Notes: generated by a model not told the origin, from the letters alone. Counted from the stretch's first letter, positions 45,066 to 53,755 are shown. The stretch: DNA of 64,000 nt from Heliorestis convoluta (GCF_009649955.1 NZ_CP045875.1:3108001-3172000); one strand, 5' to 3'. Numbers and translations are program-made.

Positions 45066-45105
45066 ATAGAGATAGGGAGAGTAGGCCTTAGGAGGTGACA
45101 ATTGG

Positions 45106-45540
45106 ATGAAGGCGATAGACGGTTTTTCTACAAGCCAAATCAAGATACAAAGCCCAACCGTTGCAGGAATTGGCGCAGGTGGATTGAGCAACCCATCTTT
45201 TCAACAACTGCTTGATGGAAAAATAACAGAAAAAGCGGAGCAATTGGCTCAAGCCATTGATAGTGAGATAGAAAAAGGGCAAGGAAAAGGCTCGAAAGAG
45301 GCTGAGGAGAAGCGACTTCGTGAACTCTGCCAAGACTTTGAGTCCCTCTTAATTCACCAGATGATTAAAAGCATGCGCAGCACCATCGATCGCTCTCAAT
45401 TGATTCCGGAAAGTCCAGGACGTCAAATATGGGAAGGTATGCTCGATGAAGAGTATTCCAAAGAGATGGCTAAGAAAGAAGAGCTTGGCCTTGCTACCAT
45501 GCTTTATGAAGATTTGAGTAGAGGCTTGGGGCGAAAATAG
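45106..45540 (+). CDS. FlgJ-like flagellar rod-binding protein
   Basis: A protein of 144 residues corresponding to the rod-binding N-terminal domain of FlgJ: LCQDFESLLIHQMIKSMRSTIDRS (about residues 72-95) and IWEGMLDEEYSKEMAKKEELGLATMLYEDL. The C-terminal muramidase domain of proteobacterial FlgJ is absent, as is usual in Bacillota. It would act as a cap or scaffold while the flagellar rod passes through the wall. No other flagellar gene is in the window. Start ATG 45106 after TAGGAGGTG. Confidence 0.8.
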   Translation: MKAIDGFSTSQIKIQSPTVAGIGAGGLSNPSFQQLLDGKITEKAEQLAQAIDSEIEKGQGKGSKEAEEKRLRELCQDFESLLIHQMIKSMRSTIDRSQLIPESPGRQIWEGMLDEEYSKEMAKKEELGLATMLYEDLSRGLGRK

Positions 45541-45559
45541 CGGTATAGTTATCCTATAG

Positions 45560-45608
45560 AACTTATCAAAAGAAAAGCGTAAAAGCTTAGATTTTGGTAA
45601 GTTTTTTT
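45560..45608 (+). terminator. Terminator after the rod-binding gene
   Basis: AACTTATCAAAA pairs with TTTTGGTAAGTT and is followed by a T run. Confidence 0.85.
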
Positions 45609-45740
45609 CTATGCTTTTTTAGAATGCCTTTTCTTTTTCTTGAACTTCCTTCATAGAAAGCAATAAGAAGGCTATAGCAGGAACCTCTGAAGGGGTGATA
45701 GAAATAGTTTAGAAAGAAGACGATGCGGAGGAGTGGTTTT

Positions 45741-48239
45741 GTGGTAACAGCAAGGGGTTCCAGGGGGAGGCCTAGACAAATCTATCGAGTTCCTTCTCAG
45801 AAGCTATCGGCCTATTGTGAACCTCAACGTTTTGCCTTTGCTTCAACGGAAGAAGTTGAACCTTTAGCAATTCCTTTGATTGGGCAAGATAAAGCCCTTC
45901 GTGCCATGGATTTTGGTATGGCGATTACACAACAAGGATTTCATATTTTTGTAACCGGTCCAGTAGGAACGGGAAAAAGTGATTTTGCACTTTCTCGAGT
46001 GAAAGAAAGGGCTGCCGATAGAGATATACCACCTGATCTTCTTATTGTGCACAATTTCAAGCAACCGGAGCGACCGCTCTGTTTATTTTTACCTGCTGGT
46101 AGGGGCTGTGAATTTCGAGAAGATATAAAGTGGCTTTATGAAGAAATGCGGACGGGACTTCGTAAAGCGATTGAAGATGAAGAATTTGAACAACGTAAAA
46201 ATGAATACTTGCAACAAGTAGAAGCGAAGCTGGCAGAAGCTTTTTATGAAATGGAAGAGTCGGCTCGGTTAGAGGGCTTTGTACTGCAAAAAAGTAGCAA
46301 TGGTATTTTTACGGTACCTCTCAACGATTCAGGCAAAGCTATGACCAAGGAAGAGTTCGAGGATTTAGAAGAAGAAGAACGGCAGCTCCTTTCTGCTAAA
46401 GAGCGGAAGTTAGAAATGCAGTTGGCTCATATTGTGCGACGAACTAGAAGTATACAGAAAGAAACGACGACCCATCTCGGTGATATGGAAAAAGAAGCAG
46501 CTCGACAAGCGACAGTGCCCCTTGTTGAAATCCTTATAGCGAAGTATGAAGAAATAGATAAAGTAAAAGACTATCTTTTTGCTATGCAAGAAGATGTAGT
46601 GCGCCATCTCGATGAAATGAAAGAATCAAATCTAGAAGGAGAAAAGACAGAACAAGTTTTATCTTTGTCTACCATGAGCAGAATAGGCAAAAAAGAGACA
46701 ATGAAACGCTATGAAGTCAATCTTTTTGTAGATCGGTCCAAAGAAAGTGGCGCGCCTGTTGTCATTGAAATGAATCCTACCTATAACAATCTTTTTGGCA
46801 AGCTGGAGTATCGAAGTACTTTTGGGAGTCTGGTTACCGATTTTACGATGTTCAAAGCAGGCGCCATTCATAAAGCCAATGGTGGTTATCTTATCCTTCC
46901 TGCCAAAGAGCTTCTTACAGCACCGGGTGCTTGGGATGGTCTCAAAAGAATTCTCAAAAAAGGAGAAATGACTGTTGAGAATCTTGGAGATCATCTTGGT
47001 CTATCGGTGGCAACTACGATCAAGCCAGAGCCCATTCCCATTGATCTGAAAGTCGTTCTGTTGGGTCATCCGAAGATTTACAATTTATTATATCAATGGG
47101 ACGAAGATTTTCAGAAATTATTCAAAGTTCGTGTTGATTTTGCATCTTATGTAGAGCGGCAAGATAAAACGATGGATCAATATGCAGCCTATATTAGTAC
47201 GCTTTGTCGTCAGGAAAAGCTGTTGCCTTTTGATGCAGCGGCTGTGGCAGCTGTTATTGATGATGCCAGTCGACGGATGAGTCATCAGCTGAAGCTATCT
47301 GTTAACGTAGAAGAGATGAGAGATCTACTGGTTCAATCGTCACTCTGGGCGAAGCAAGCAGGTGCACAATTCGTTGGAGCAGAACATATTGAAAAAGCTG
47401 TAGAAGAAAAGCGATATCGACGTAGTCGTCTGGAAGAACAAGTAAGAGAGCTTATGCAAGAAGGTACTATTTTAATTGATACAGATGGCGCCGTGCTAGG
47501 GCAGGTAAATGCACTAGCCCTCGTTCAGCAAGGCGATTATATCTTCGGTAAGCCCAGTCGTATCACAGCTAGCCTTTATATGGGGCGAAATGGTATTGTG
47601 AATATTGAGCGCGAGACTCATATGAGCGGACAGAGTCACTCCAAAGGGATTCTTATCCTTTCTTCTTTCTTTGCTTCTCGCTTTGCGAAAGATCGCCCTC
47701 TTGCTTTTAGTGCGACCCTAACATTTGAACAGCTCTATGAAGGCGTGGATGGCGATAGCGCCTCTTCGGCGGAACTCTATGCCTTGATGTCCCTGATGGC
47801 AGATCTACCCCTTGATCAATCTATTGCCGTTACAGGATCGGTGAATCAAAAGGGAGAAATTCAGCCTATCGGTGGCGTCAATGAGAAGGTAGAAAGCTTT
47901 TTTTATCTTTGTAAAAAGCGAGGCCTAACAGGAAAGCAAGGCGTCATCATTCCTGTACAGAATTTGCCCCATTTGATGCTGCATCGAGATGTGATTCAAG
48001 CGGTGGAAGATGAATTTTTTCATATCTACGCTATTAAAAATGTTGATGAAGGCATAGCGATTTTAACAGGTCTGGAAGCAGGAGAAATGAGTGATGAAGG
48101 TCTTTATCCGGCAGACTCTGTCAATGGTCGTATTGCGGATACACTACAAGCGATGAACGACAAATGGCGTAAACTTCAAGGCCCCAATGGCAAAAGTAGT
48201 AAAAATGGCTTTGTTCAGAAAAAAGCTAAAAAAAGCTAA
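45741..48239 (+). CDS. Lon-related AAA protease (LonH/YcbZ type)
   Basis: A protein of 832 residues that differs from LonA and LonB. An N-terminal AAA-type segment has Walker A TGPVGTGKSDFA (about residue 75), then a long helical insertion (about 130-300) rich in Glu/Lys. A second ATPase-like region follows (HKANGGYLILPAKELL, about 375). The C-terminal Lon protease domain carries Ser in GDSASSAELYALMS (about 675) and Lys in GGVNEKVESFF (about 715). It belongs to the AAA_32/LonH group, whose substrates are unknown. GTG 45741 follows GCGGAGG; an ATG at 45723 would overlap that site. Confidence 0.85.
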   Translation: MVTARGSRGRPRQIYRVPSQKLSAYCEPQRFAFASTEEVEPLAIPLIGQDKALRAMDFGMAITQQGFHIFVTGPVGTGKSDFALSRVKERAADRDIPPDLLIVHNFKQPERPLCLFLPAGRGCEFREDIKWLYEEMRTGLRKAIEDEEFEQRKNEYLQQVEAKLAEAFYEMEESARLEGFVLQKSSNGIFTVPLNDSGKAMTKEEFEDLEEEERQLLSAKERKLEMQLAHIVRRTRSIQKETTTHLGDMEKEAARQATVPLVEILIAKYEEIDKVKDYLFAMQEDVVRHLDEMKESNLEGEKTEQVLSLSTMSRIGKKETMKRYEVNLFVDRSKESGAPVVIEMNPTYNNLFGKLEYRSTFGSLVTDFTMFKAGAIHKANGGYLILPAKELLTAPGAWDGLKRILKKGEMTVENLGDHLGLSVATTIKPEPIPIDLKVVLLGHPKIYNLLYQWDEDFQKLFKVRVDFASYVERQDKTMDQYAAYISTLCRQEKLLPFDAAAVAAVIDDASRRMSHQLKLSVNVEEMRDLLVQSSLWAKQAGAQFVGAEHIEKAVEEKRYRRSRLEEQVRELMQEGTILIDTDGAVLGQVNALALVQQGDYIFGKPSRITASLYMGRNGIVNIERETHMSGQSHSKGILILSSFFASRFAKDRPLAFSATLTFEQLYEGVDGDSASSAELYALMSLMADLPLDQSIAVTGSVNQKGEIQPIGGVNEKVESFFYLCKKRGLTGKQGVIIPVQNLPHLMLHRDVIQAVEDEFFHIYAIKNVDEGIAILTGLEAGEMSDEGLYPADSVNGRIADTLQAMNDKWRKLQGPNGKSSKNGFVQKKAKKS

Positions 48240-48269
48240 CCATAAGCCGAGAAAGTAAACAAAGAAAAA

Positions 48270-48312
48270 ACCCTGGAGTTAGGGCCCTTCTCTCCAGGGT
48301 TTACTTTTTTTT
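48270..48312. terminator. Bidirectional terminator between convergent genes
   Basis: ACCCTGGAG and CTCCAGGGT form a perfect stem. The + strand continues TTACTTTTTTTTT, and the minus strand continues TTTTTTC. It serves the Lon-like gene on + and the small genes on -. Confidence 0.9.
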
Positions 48313-48480
48313 GCTTTGATGAGGCCCCGGGTCGCTCGGCTTATCTACGGTAGGTTGATGATCGATGAGCAGATCATGGCCGAGGTTATTCGCTTCTTCT
48401 GTCAGAGCAAGGTGATCCAGTTCTGTGAATCTGCTTGTTTTTTGGGAATCGCCCTTTTGATTAACATCACCAGGTTTCAA
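48301..48480 (-). CDS. Small hydrophilic protein, unknown (second of a pair)
   Basis: A frame of 59 residues: it opens MKPGDVNQKGDSQKTS, has a middle TELDHLALTEEANNLGHDLL and a Pro/Lys-rich end (PGPHQSKKK). TTG 48480 follows AGGAGG at 5-6 bases, and the stop codon sits on a terminator that works on this strand. It overlaps the end of the upstream small gene by 14 bases, implying coupled translation. A competing + strand frame (48316-48696) has no ribosome site and hydrophobic, unstructured composition, so I reject it. Function unknown; the Asp/His-rich makeup resembles small spore or acid-soluble proteins only superficially. Confidence 0.6.
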   Translation of the reverse strand: MKPGDVNQKGDSQKTSRFTELDHLALTEEANNLGHDLLIDHQPTVDKPSDPGPHQSKKK

Positions 48481-48580
48481 TTTCTACCTCCTCTTCTGAG
48501 GCATTGTCCTTATGATCAGGCTGAAGTTCATGAAGAGAATCTTTTTTGTCATCATGAAGGGTTGGAATTTCAGGGTTCAA
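48467..48580 (-). CDS. Small acidic protein, unknown (first of a pair)
   Basis: A frame of 37 residues, MNPEIPTLHDDKKDSLHEL then an acidic end EEEVEIETW. AAGGAGG lies 11 bases before TTG 48580; CTG 48583 (8 bases) or ATT 48586 (5 bases) would be better spaced, so the exact start is open. The stop codon TGA overlaps the start region of the 59-residue frame, the layout of a two-gene operon. The upstream 120 bases are very AT-rich and may contain the promoter. Confidence 0.5.
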   Translation of the reverse strand: MNPEIPTLHDDKKDSLHELQPDHKDNASEEEVEIETW

Positions 48581-48792
48581 CAGAATTGCCACCTCCTTTT
48601 CTATTTGCTTTTAGATTGTGCCTTTTTTCAAATTTACATACTCTTTTATCGCTATTCGCTTTTTTTAAGAAAACTATTTTTACAATATACTATTGAAACC
48701 ATAACCCCCTAGGGGTATAATTAGGCCATGTCGGATGCAGACTATGGATAAAAGGAATTTATAACGATAGAGATGGAAAGGTGGCGAACAAA

Positions 48793-48990
48793 ATGCCTAT
48801 GTATGAATACAGGTGTATACATTGTAATCACCTCTTTTCACTGTTGCGCCCCTATAGCAGTCGTGATGAACAAGTGATTTGCCCTCATTGTCAATCTGAT
48901 CAAGTTAGACGACTTGTCAGTTCTTTTGCTAGTAATACGAACAGCTCAAGTTCTGGTAGTAGTTGCGGAAGCGGAGGCTTTTTCCGCTGA
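48793..48990 (+). CDS. FmdB-type zinc-ribbon protein
   Basis: This 65-residue protein is a member of the FmdB/CxxC_CXXC_SSSS family: MYEYRCIHCNHLF gives the first CxxC and VICPHCQSDQVRR the second, followed by the typical Ser/Gly-rich tail. It probably binds zinc; members are common but unassigned, sometimes called regulators. ATG 48793 has GGAAAGGTGG at the right distance; GTG 48781 lies inside that site. Confidence 0.8.
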   Translation: MPMYEYRCIHCNHLFSLLRPYSSRDEQVICPHCQSDQVRRLVSSFASNTNSSSSGSSCGSGGFFR

Positions 48991-49036
48991 GGTTAATACA
49001 GAGGAACCAGTTTGGTTCCTTTAGGCGGTGATTATT

Positions 49037-49114
49037 TTGCCCTGGGATCTCATTGTTCCGCTTGCATTGCCGATACTTTGGGTATATCTAATTGTAAGTG
49101 GTAAAGCCGGATGA
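49037..49114 (+). CDS. Possible 25-residue membrane peptide
   Basis: TTG 49037 begins a frame encoding PWDLIVPLALPILWVYLIVSGKAG, a single hydrophobic helix, stopping at 49114. TTAGGCGGTG lies 7-10 bases upstream. It sits between the zinc-ribbon gene and a terminator on the same strand. A chance frame is possible; the helix and the ribosome site make it worth recording. A small hairpin CTCCCggcGGGAG follows at about 49133. Confidence 0.35.
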   Translation: MPWDLIVPLALPILWVYLIVSGKAG

Positions 49115-49260
49115 AGTACCAATTCGTGTCGTCTCCCGGCGGGAGATAAAAATGAGAAGCAAAGTGATTCACAAAGACAAGAAAATGTAGAACCGTAGCG
49201 CGTTACAATATTGCTATCTTCTTACCCTATTGGGTTTTTGTTATACTCCCTCTATGTAGA

Positions 49261-49291
49261 CCCTCCAGATTTACTGGAGGGCTCTTTTTTT
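49261..49291 (+). terminator. Terminator of the zinc-ribbon gene region
   Basis: CCCTCCAG and CTGGAGGG with a five-base loop, then CTCTTTTTTT. Confidence 0.88.
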
Positions 49292-49302
49292 GTTAGGCGC
49301 TA

Positions 49303-51522
49303 TTAATGCACTTGCGTTGATGACAAGCCCAGAGCTTTACGTTTTGTCTCAATTTCATTGATATAGATTTGCACTGTTTTTTCTGCATCAAGCTCAACAA
49401 CGACTTTTCCAAGTCCTAGTTCGGCTGTTGTTTCCGTTAAGGTCTTGACGACTAGATCACTGCCTGTAATGGAGGGCACCGGAGCTACATGAACCATCCA
49501 ACCCAAGGCGAGGGCTGTGCAGGCGTCAGCCACTGCTTTTTGTTCTAGATACTCGGGGGCTCCGATTACAAGAGGAAGCATGTTCGTGTCAACATCAAGG
49601 GCGTCGGCCAACTCTTTGGCTGTTAAGGTCATTTTACCAATATCGACACAAGCTCCAAAGTTTAGGACAGGAGGGATGCCTAGAGCTTCACAGACTTTAC
49701 GCAGACCTGAACCTGCTTCGGCTGCTGCAGCCGGATCGGTGAGGCCTCCATATTGCATGACACTAGAAGTACAGCCGCCTGAAAGAACTAGAATATTATT
49801 TTTAATTAAACCTTGTGTTATTTTGAAGATATTGCTGCCACCTTGACCATAGCGAGCCGTTGTGCAACCAACGATAGTAGCAATACCACGAATATTGCCA
49901 TTGGCGATTTCATCAATCAGTGGCTTGAAAGAACCTCCGAGAGCTGCTTTTACTGATTCGGTGGAGAAACCGACCATGCATTTTTCGCTTACATAAGGTG
50001 GAATATAGACTTGTCTTTTTTCGGCTTTTCGAGCTTTGAAAGCATCGATGGCCATTTCCAAGGCTTTTCTTGCTTGTTCTCGCATTATTTCTGGACGGAA
50101 GTCGAGAGACTCTGTATCAGGCATACGGATAACAGGGTCTACCGATAACATCTTTGTGCCATAGCGTTTTGCATAGAGTGGCAAGGTGGGAACTGTGCAG
50201 TTGTAATCAAAAGTCCATAAATCAACAGCCCCGGTGGCAAAGAGATATTCCTCTGACAGCCATTCGCCTTCCTGGTTGCCAAAAGCTTTAAGGTTGTGAA
50301 TGCCCGAATAGTTCATCAATTGTTGCCCTTCACAGACGTGCCCAAGTACTTGTAAGCTTTCGGCACCTGCTTGTCGGGCTTTTTCTTGCCATTCATCGGA
50401 AGAGGCTTCTTCGATGAGTACATGAGCCAAGAGCGGCATGTGACCATTGGTGATAATATTGACACGGTTTTCTTTCAAGAGGCCCATGTTTTGCTTTTTA
50501 ATGGTCGGTTGCTGGGTGCCCATCAGAATTTCTTGAATGATATTGAGCATTAGCAGTCCTTGATATTCGTTGGCGACGCCCAATCGGACCGACTTAAGTA
50601 GGAAGTAGATGGGGTCGGCATTTAAATTGGTCATGCACATGCTTTGGGCCATTGCTACTTCTGCATTGGCTCCTCCAGGAAAGATGTCAAGCTTGCGCCA
50701 GAGTTCTTTACGGCGAGAGGGAGCAAAAGCTTCTGTAGTCTGCGAAGGTTCATAATGAGGGCGACAAATATCAGCAATAACCCAATTGGCAAAATCAGCG
50801 GCGAGATCGTTAACGCTTTTGCCTGTGTCTAAGCCAGCAAGAGAGGCCCAATGTTTTAATTTTTCTGGTTCACGAATTTTAAGGCCACTTTCGGGATGAA
50901 GAGCTGCGGCCTTTAACGTGCGGGCCGCTTGATGACAATGATAGACGTTGGCTGCAGTGCCGATGGTGACATGGCGATACATAAAGTTACGAGCAACCAT
51001 TACGTGAGCATCGACACCACAAACACCACGCTGCACTTTTTCAGAGATACGGCAAGGACCGTTGGCACAGAGTTGGCAGGACAATCCTTCTACGCAAAAT
51101 TTACAACGAACTTTTTCTTGTTCTGTGAAGCGGTCGAAGACGTTGGTCAAGCCTTGATCGTGTACAGACTTGTACATAACACGCATGGCTGGATCAAGAA
51201 TGACATTTAAGGGATAGCCTTCTTTACTTTGGTCATCTTTGTGGGCTACATGTTCCCGTTGCCAGCGATGGACATCACCGGGTGGCGGTGCTACTTTTTC
51301 ATCGATCATAAACTTTGGAACTTGATGATGTTCATCTTGGTGGGCTGTTGGGTCATTGGTGCCCGATTGAGGATGACGATCGGGTGCGCGCTCTATTGTT
51401 TTACCTGGAATGGTCGGGTCCGTAGAGTGTTGTAGATCCCTTGAAGAATAGTCACCTGTCGGGGTTGGTGCCATTGCTTTACCTGGCTGACCTTGCTCAG
51501 GATACTTCTTATCATGGCTCAT
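49303..51522 (-). CDS. cooS: Anaerobic CO dehydrogenase catalytic subunit (CooS) with long N-terminal extension
   Basis: A Ni-Fe CO dehydrogenase of 739 residues; typical CooS proteins have about 630-640. Fe-S ligands of the B and D clusters lie in CKFCVEGLSCQLCANGPCRI (residues 140-159). Likely C-cluster ligands are in TNGHMPLLAH, GHVCEGQQLM, FDYNCTVPTL, VGCTTARYG, SGGCTSS and VADACTALAL, so the enzyme looks complete. The first about 105 residues are an added hydrophilic Pro/His/Gln/Asp-rich segment without recognisable fold (QDEHHQVPK, GDVHRWQREHVAHKDD). No cooF, cooC, hydrogenase or acetyl-CoA synthase gene is adjacent. A His-rich tail could bind nickel; that is a guess. Confidence 0.9.
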   Translation of the reverse strand: MSHDKKYPEQGQPGKAMAPTPTGDYSSRDLQHSTDPTIPGKTIERAPDRHPQSGTNDPTAHQDEHHQVPKFMIDEKVAPPPGDVHRWQREHVAHKDDQSKEGYPLNVILDPAMRVMYKSVHDQGLTNVFDRFTEQEKVRCKFCVEGLSCQLCANGPCRISEKVQRGVCGVDAHVMVARNFMYRHVTIGTAANVYHCHQAARTLKAAALHPESGLKIREPEKLKHWASLAGLDTGKSVNDLAADFANWVIADICRPHYEPSQTTEAFAPSRRKELWRKLDIFPGGANAEVAMAQSMCMTNLNADPIYFLLKSVRLGVANEYQGLLMLNIIQEILMGTQQPTIKKQNMGLLKENRVNIITNGHMPLLAHVLIEEASSDEWQEKARQAGAESLQVLGHVCEGQQLMNYSGIHNLKAFGNQEGEWLSEEYLFATGAVDLWTFDYNCTVPTLPLYAKRYGTKMLSVDPVIRMPDTESLDFRPEIMREQARKALEMAIDAFKARKAEKRQVYIPPYVSEKCMVGFSTESVKAALGGSFKPLIDEIANGNIRGIATIVGCTTARYGQGGSNIFKITQGLIKNNILVLSGGCTSSVMQYGGLTDPAAAAEAGSGLRKVCEALGIPPVLNFGACVDIGKMTLTAKELADALDVDTNMLPLVIGAPEYLEQKAVADACTALALGWMVHVAPVPSITGSDLVVKTLTETTAELGLGKVVVELDAEKTVQIYINEIETKRKALGLSSTQVH

Positions 51523-51547
51523 CCTTATCGGCTGCTCCTTGCTTTAA

Positions 51548-51585
51548 GAAACCGGAGAAGAGAGAATTCCCTTCTCCGGTTTCTC
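51548..51585. terminator. Hairpin between the Gln/Ser-rich gene and cooS
   Basis: GAAACCGGAGAAG and CTTCTCCGGTTTC form a perfect 13-bp stem. In the cooS direction it is followed by only TTTCTTAAAGC and then cooS's own ribosome site, so it could be a partial terminator or attenuator between two co-directional genes. Confidence 0.65.
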
Positions 51586-51600
51586 TTTGTTATTTTTCAA

Positions 51601-52365
51601 TTAATAGCTTGAACCAGATGTGTTGAAAGGCATTTGGCTGGAATTGTAGGCATAAGGGCTATAATCACCACGAATGGATCCTTGCTGAGTGGTAGGGTTC
51701 ATAGAAGTGCTTTGTGTTCCCATGGTCATGTTTATAGGGGATGTATAGGTAGAACCAGAACCGCCCATGGTTGTTGTAGTGAAAGGTTGTTGTTGACCCA
51801 TTGTATAGGAAGGAGTGCTGTAAGTGCCTGCAGCGCTAGAAAAATCTTGCGGTGGGCCATCGTGCTTCATACCGATGCTAGGACTGCTGAAGCTAGTGGT
51901 GCTGCCCATGCCAGTAGAACCGTAGCTAGAAATGCCCGTTCCAGAAGTGGTCGTTGATCCAAAACCTGTTGTTCCTGTTCCATAGGTGCTCATACCTTGA
52001 CTGTCCGTACCATAGCTAGGTCCATCACCCATGATGGTACTGCCGTAGGAGGTGCTAAAAGGTGTTGTGCTGGTCATGCCCATGGTGGTCATGGAAGTGT
52101 TCGGTGTCATGGTTGTGCCCATGGGATAAGAACGAGTGGAGTAGCTTTGGTTTTGGCTAGCGATAGTTTGTAATTGCTGCGTCATTTGAGAGCAAATGCC
52201 TTGTAGTTGACGCAGTTGGTTTTGAGATTGTCCTTCGCTTTGGGCAATGGAAGCAAGTTGTTGTTGGTTGCGACGCTCCGATTGTTCCATCTGACTTAAT
52301 GCAGTTTCTACTTGGCGGAGTTGGGATTGCAGACTTTGAATTTGTTGCTGTACAAAAGGTTCCAT
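51601..52365 (-). CDS. Gln-rich coiled-coil / Ser-Thr-Gly-rich low-complexity protein
   Basis: A protein of 254 residues with two distinct parts. Residues 1-70 are a Gln-rich coiled coil (VQQQIQSLQSQLRQVETAL), with the heptad pattern of spore-coat or small coat-like proteins. Residues 75-254 are low complexity: repeated S/T-Y-G, TTMG, GSTxMG and SYGT units, with Met and Tyr but almost no charged residues. No signal peptide or membrane segment. AAGGAGG precedes the ATG. The family is not recognised; a structural protein of the spore coat or exosporium is a reasonable inference. Being 79 bases upstream of cooS, they may share a transcript. Confidence 0.65.
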   Translation of the reverse strand: MEPFVQQQIQSLQSQLRQVETALSQMEQSERRNQQQLASIAQSEGQSQNQLRQLQGICSQMTQQLQTIASQNQSYSTRSYPMGTTMTPNTSMTTMGMTSTTPFSTSYGSTIMGDGPSYGTDSQGMSTYGTGTTGFGSTTTSGTGISSYGSTGMGSTTSFSSPSIGMKHDGPPQDFSSAAGTYSTPSYTMGQQQPFTTTTMGGSGSTYTSPINMTMGTQSTSMNPTTQQGSIRGDYSPYAYNSSQMPFNTSGSSY

Positions 52366-52473
52366 TTTTGTAGGCCTCCTTGTTGTAATGGCTTGGACTA
52401 CCTTTACAGTTCCCCTGTTGGAATGACGGTAATCAAGGAGGTTTTTGGAAATTGGTTTTGTTGGACCAAACTT

Positions 52474-52896
52474 TCCTGATCACGTTGGGGTTACTTTATG
52501 CGGGGGCCTGGTCATCACGCTTTCCTCCGCTCTGGACTGGTCCCACGCTGTTACCGCCAGCAAGCTACTGATACGCTGAGGTCCCAAGTCCCGCTGCGGA
52601 AAGCGTGATGCCCAGGCCCAGAGGGTTTTTGCTGATTGTTACTCCCGTTGGAATAGCTTGGCGAAACTTCCTGCTATACGCAACGGCTATTGTATTTGCA
52701 ATGCAATAGGCCAAAACTCAGTCACAACCAGCAAGATGTACCTGGGTCAGGCGTTATGACTTCCTGGAGAGAGGACTTCAGACCTCAGCCTTTCACGCAG
52801 CTTGCTGCCGCTTATGGCGTGGGATGAGTCCGTTCGGAAGGAAATCATAACGCCTGACCCCACCACAGAGTAGCAATTAACCATTTTCGTACTAGC
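52474..52896 (-). repeat. Paired-hairpin dispersed repeat, copy D (diverged, ends eroded)
   Basis: Inverted relative to copies A-C. Hairpin 2 is about 52504-52619 and hairpin 1 about 52744-52860. Both terminal GGGCATG motifs are lost and the inner stems carry unpaired changes (for example CTACTGATACG in place of CTGGCGACAG), so this is the oldest or least constrained copy. It fills most of the 696-base gap 52366-53061; the rest holds no gene. Confidence 0.9.
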
Positions 52897-53061
52897 CAAA
52901 GTAGGAACTTTTTCAGTAGCTCCGATGGTTATGCTGTATCGTAAAACCTGTTATCCAGAGACATTTAGCTTCCGGTGACAAGTTGAGTGTGAAGCATTGC
53001 ACTATACCCCAACGAAGAGATAGAATAAAAGAAAAAATCTCCTGATGAGGAGGCTAAGAGA

Positions 53062-53754
53062 GTGAAGGAACAAGAAAAAGCCCTGATCATTCTATCAGGC
53101 GGCTTGGACTCTACGACTACAATGGCCTTGGCGCAAGAAGCAGGCTATTGCTTGTATACCATAACTTTTGATTACGAGCAGCGTCATGGAAGGGAAATTG
53201 AAGCGGCTAAAGCTGTGGCCGCTTATTATGAGGCGCCTCATCATGTGATCAAGCTGGGCCATATTTTTGCCGAGAATGCCTTGTCGAAGGCTCGTCCCAC
53301 TGAAGGAAGAGGTGAGCAAAAGACCTATTCGCTCGAGCAAAAAGGGGATGAAATTCCGGATACCTATGTACCGGCTCGCAATATTCTCTTTCTAGCATTG
53401 GCTCTTTCTTATGCCGAGAAAATCAAGGCAAGAGCGCTTTATATGGGAGTGAATGCTCTTGATCATCCGGGTTATCCTGACTGTCGACCTCCATTTATTG
53501 AGGCCTTTCAGCAGGTTATTGATCAAGGGACCGAAAGAGGTGTGCTTGGAGAAGGGGTGCGCTTGGAGACGCCTTTGCTTTATTTAAAGAAAGAAGAGAT
53601 TTTACAAATCGCCTTACGCTTAGATTGCCCCCTTCATCTAACCCATACATGCTACGCAGGAGAAAGTCCCGCCTGTGGGGTTTGTGCGAGTTGTATAAAT
53701 CGTCGACAAGCTTTTCATAATCTAGGTCTACAAGATCCAATACCGTATCAGTAA
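53062..53754 (+). CDS. queC: 7-cyano-7-deazaguanine (preQ0) synthase
   Basis: A 230-residue PP-loop enzyme that converts carboxydeazaguanine to preQ0 using ATP and ammonia. The PP-loop is LSGGLDSTTTMALAQ (about residue 11), followed by FDYEQRHGREIEAA and YVPARNILFLALAL. The zinc site is formed by four Cys in THTCYAGESPACGVCASC near the C-terminus. No queD, queE or folE is adjacent. Its AGGAGG is part of a small hairpin CTCCTgatgAGGAG that could limit translation. GTG start. The next gene begins one base after its stop codon. Confidence 0.95.
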   Translation: MKEQEKALIILSGGLDSTTTMALAQEAGYCLYTITFDYEQRHGREIEAAKAVAAYYEAPHHVIKLGHIFAENALSKARPTEGRGEQKTYSLEQKGDEIPDTYVPARNILFLALALSYAEKIKARALYMGVNALDHPGYPDCRPPFIEAFQQVIDQGTERGVLGEGVRLETPLLYLKKEEILQIALRLDCPLHLTHTCYAGESPACGVCASCINRRQAFHNLGLQDPIPYQ

Positions 53755-53755
53755 G

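Noticed and set aside
48316-48696. A 126-codon + strand frame after the Lon-like gene
   Set aside because: No ribosome site, odd composition, and the opposite strand holds two well-signalled small genes in the same place.
53000-53061. A preQ1 riboswitch in front of queC
   Set aside because: The leader lacks the preQ1 stem and A-rich tail signature; only a small hairpin over the ribosome site is visible.
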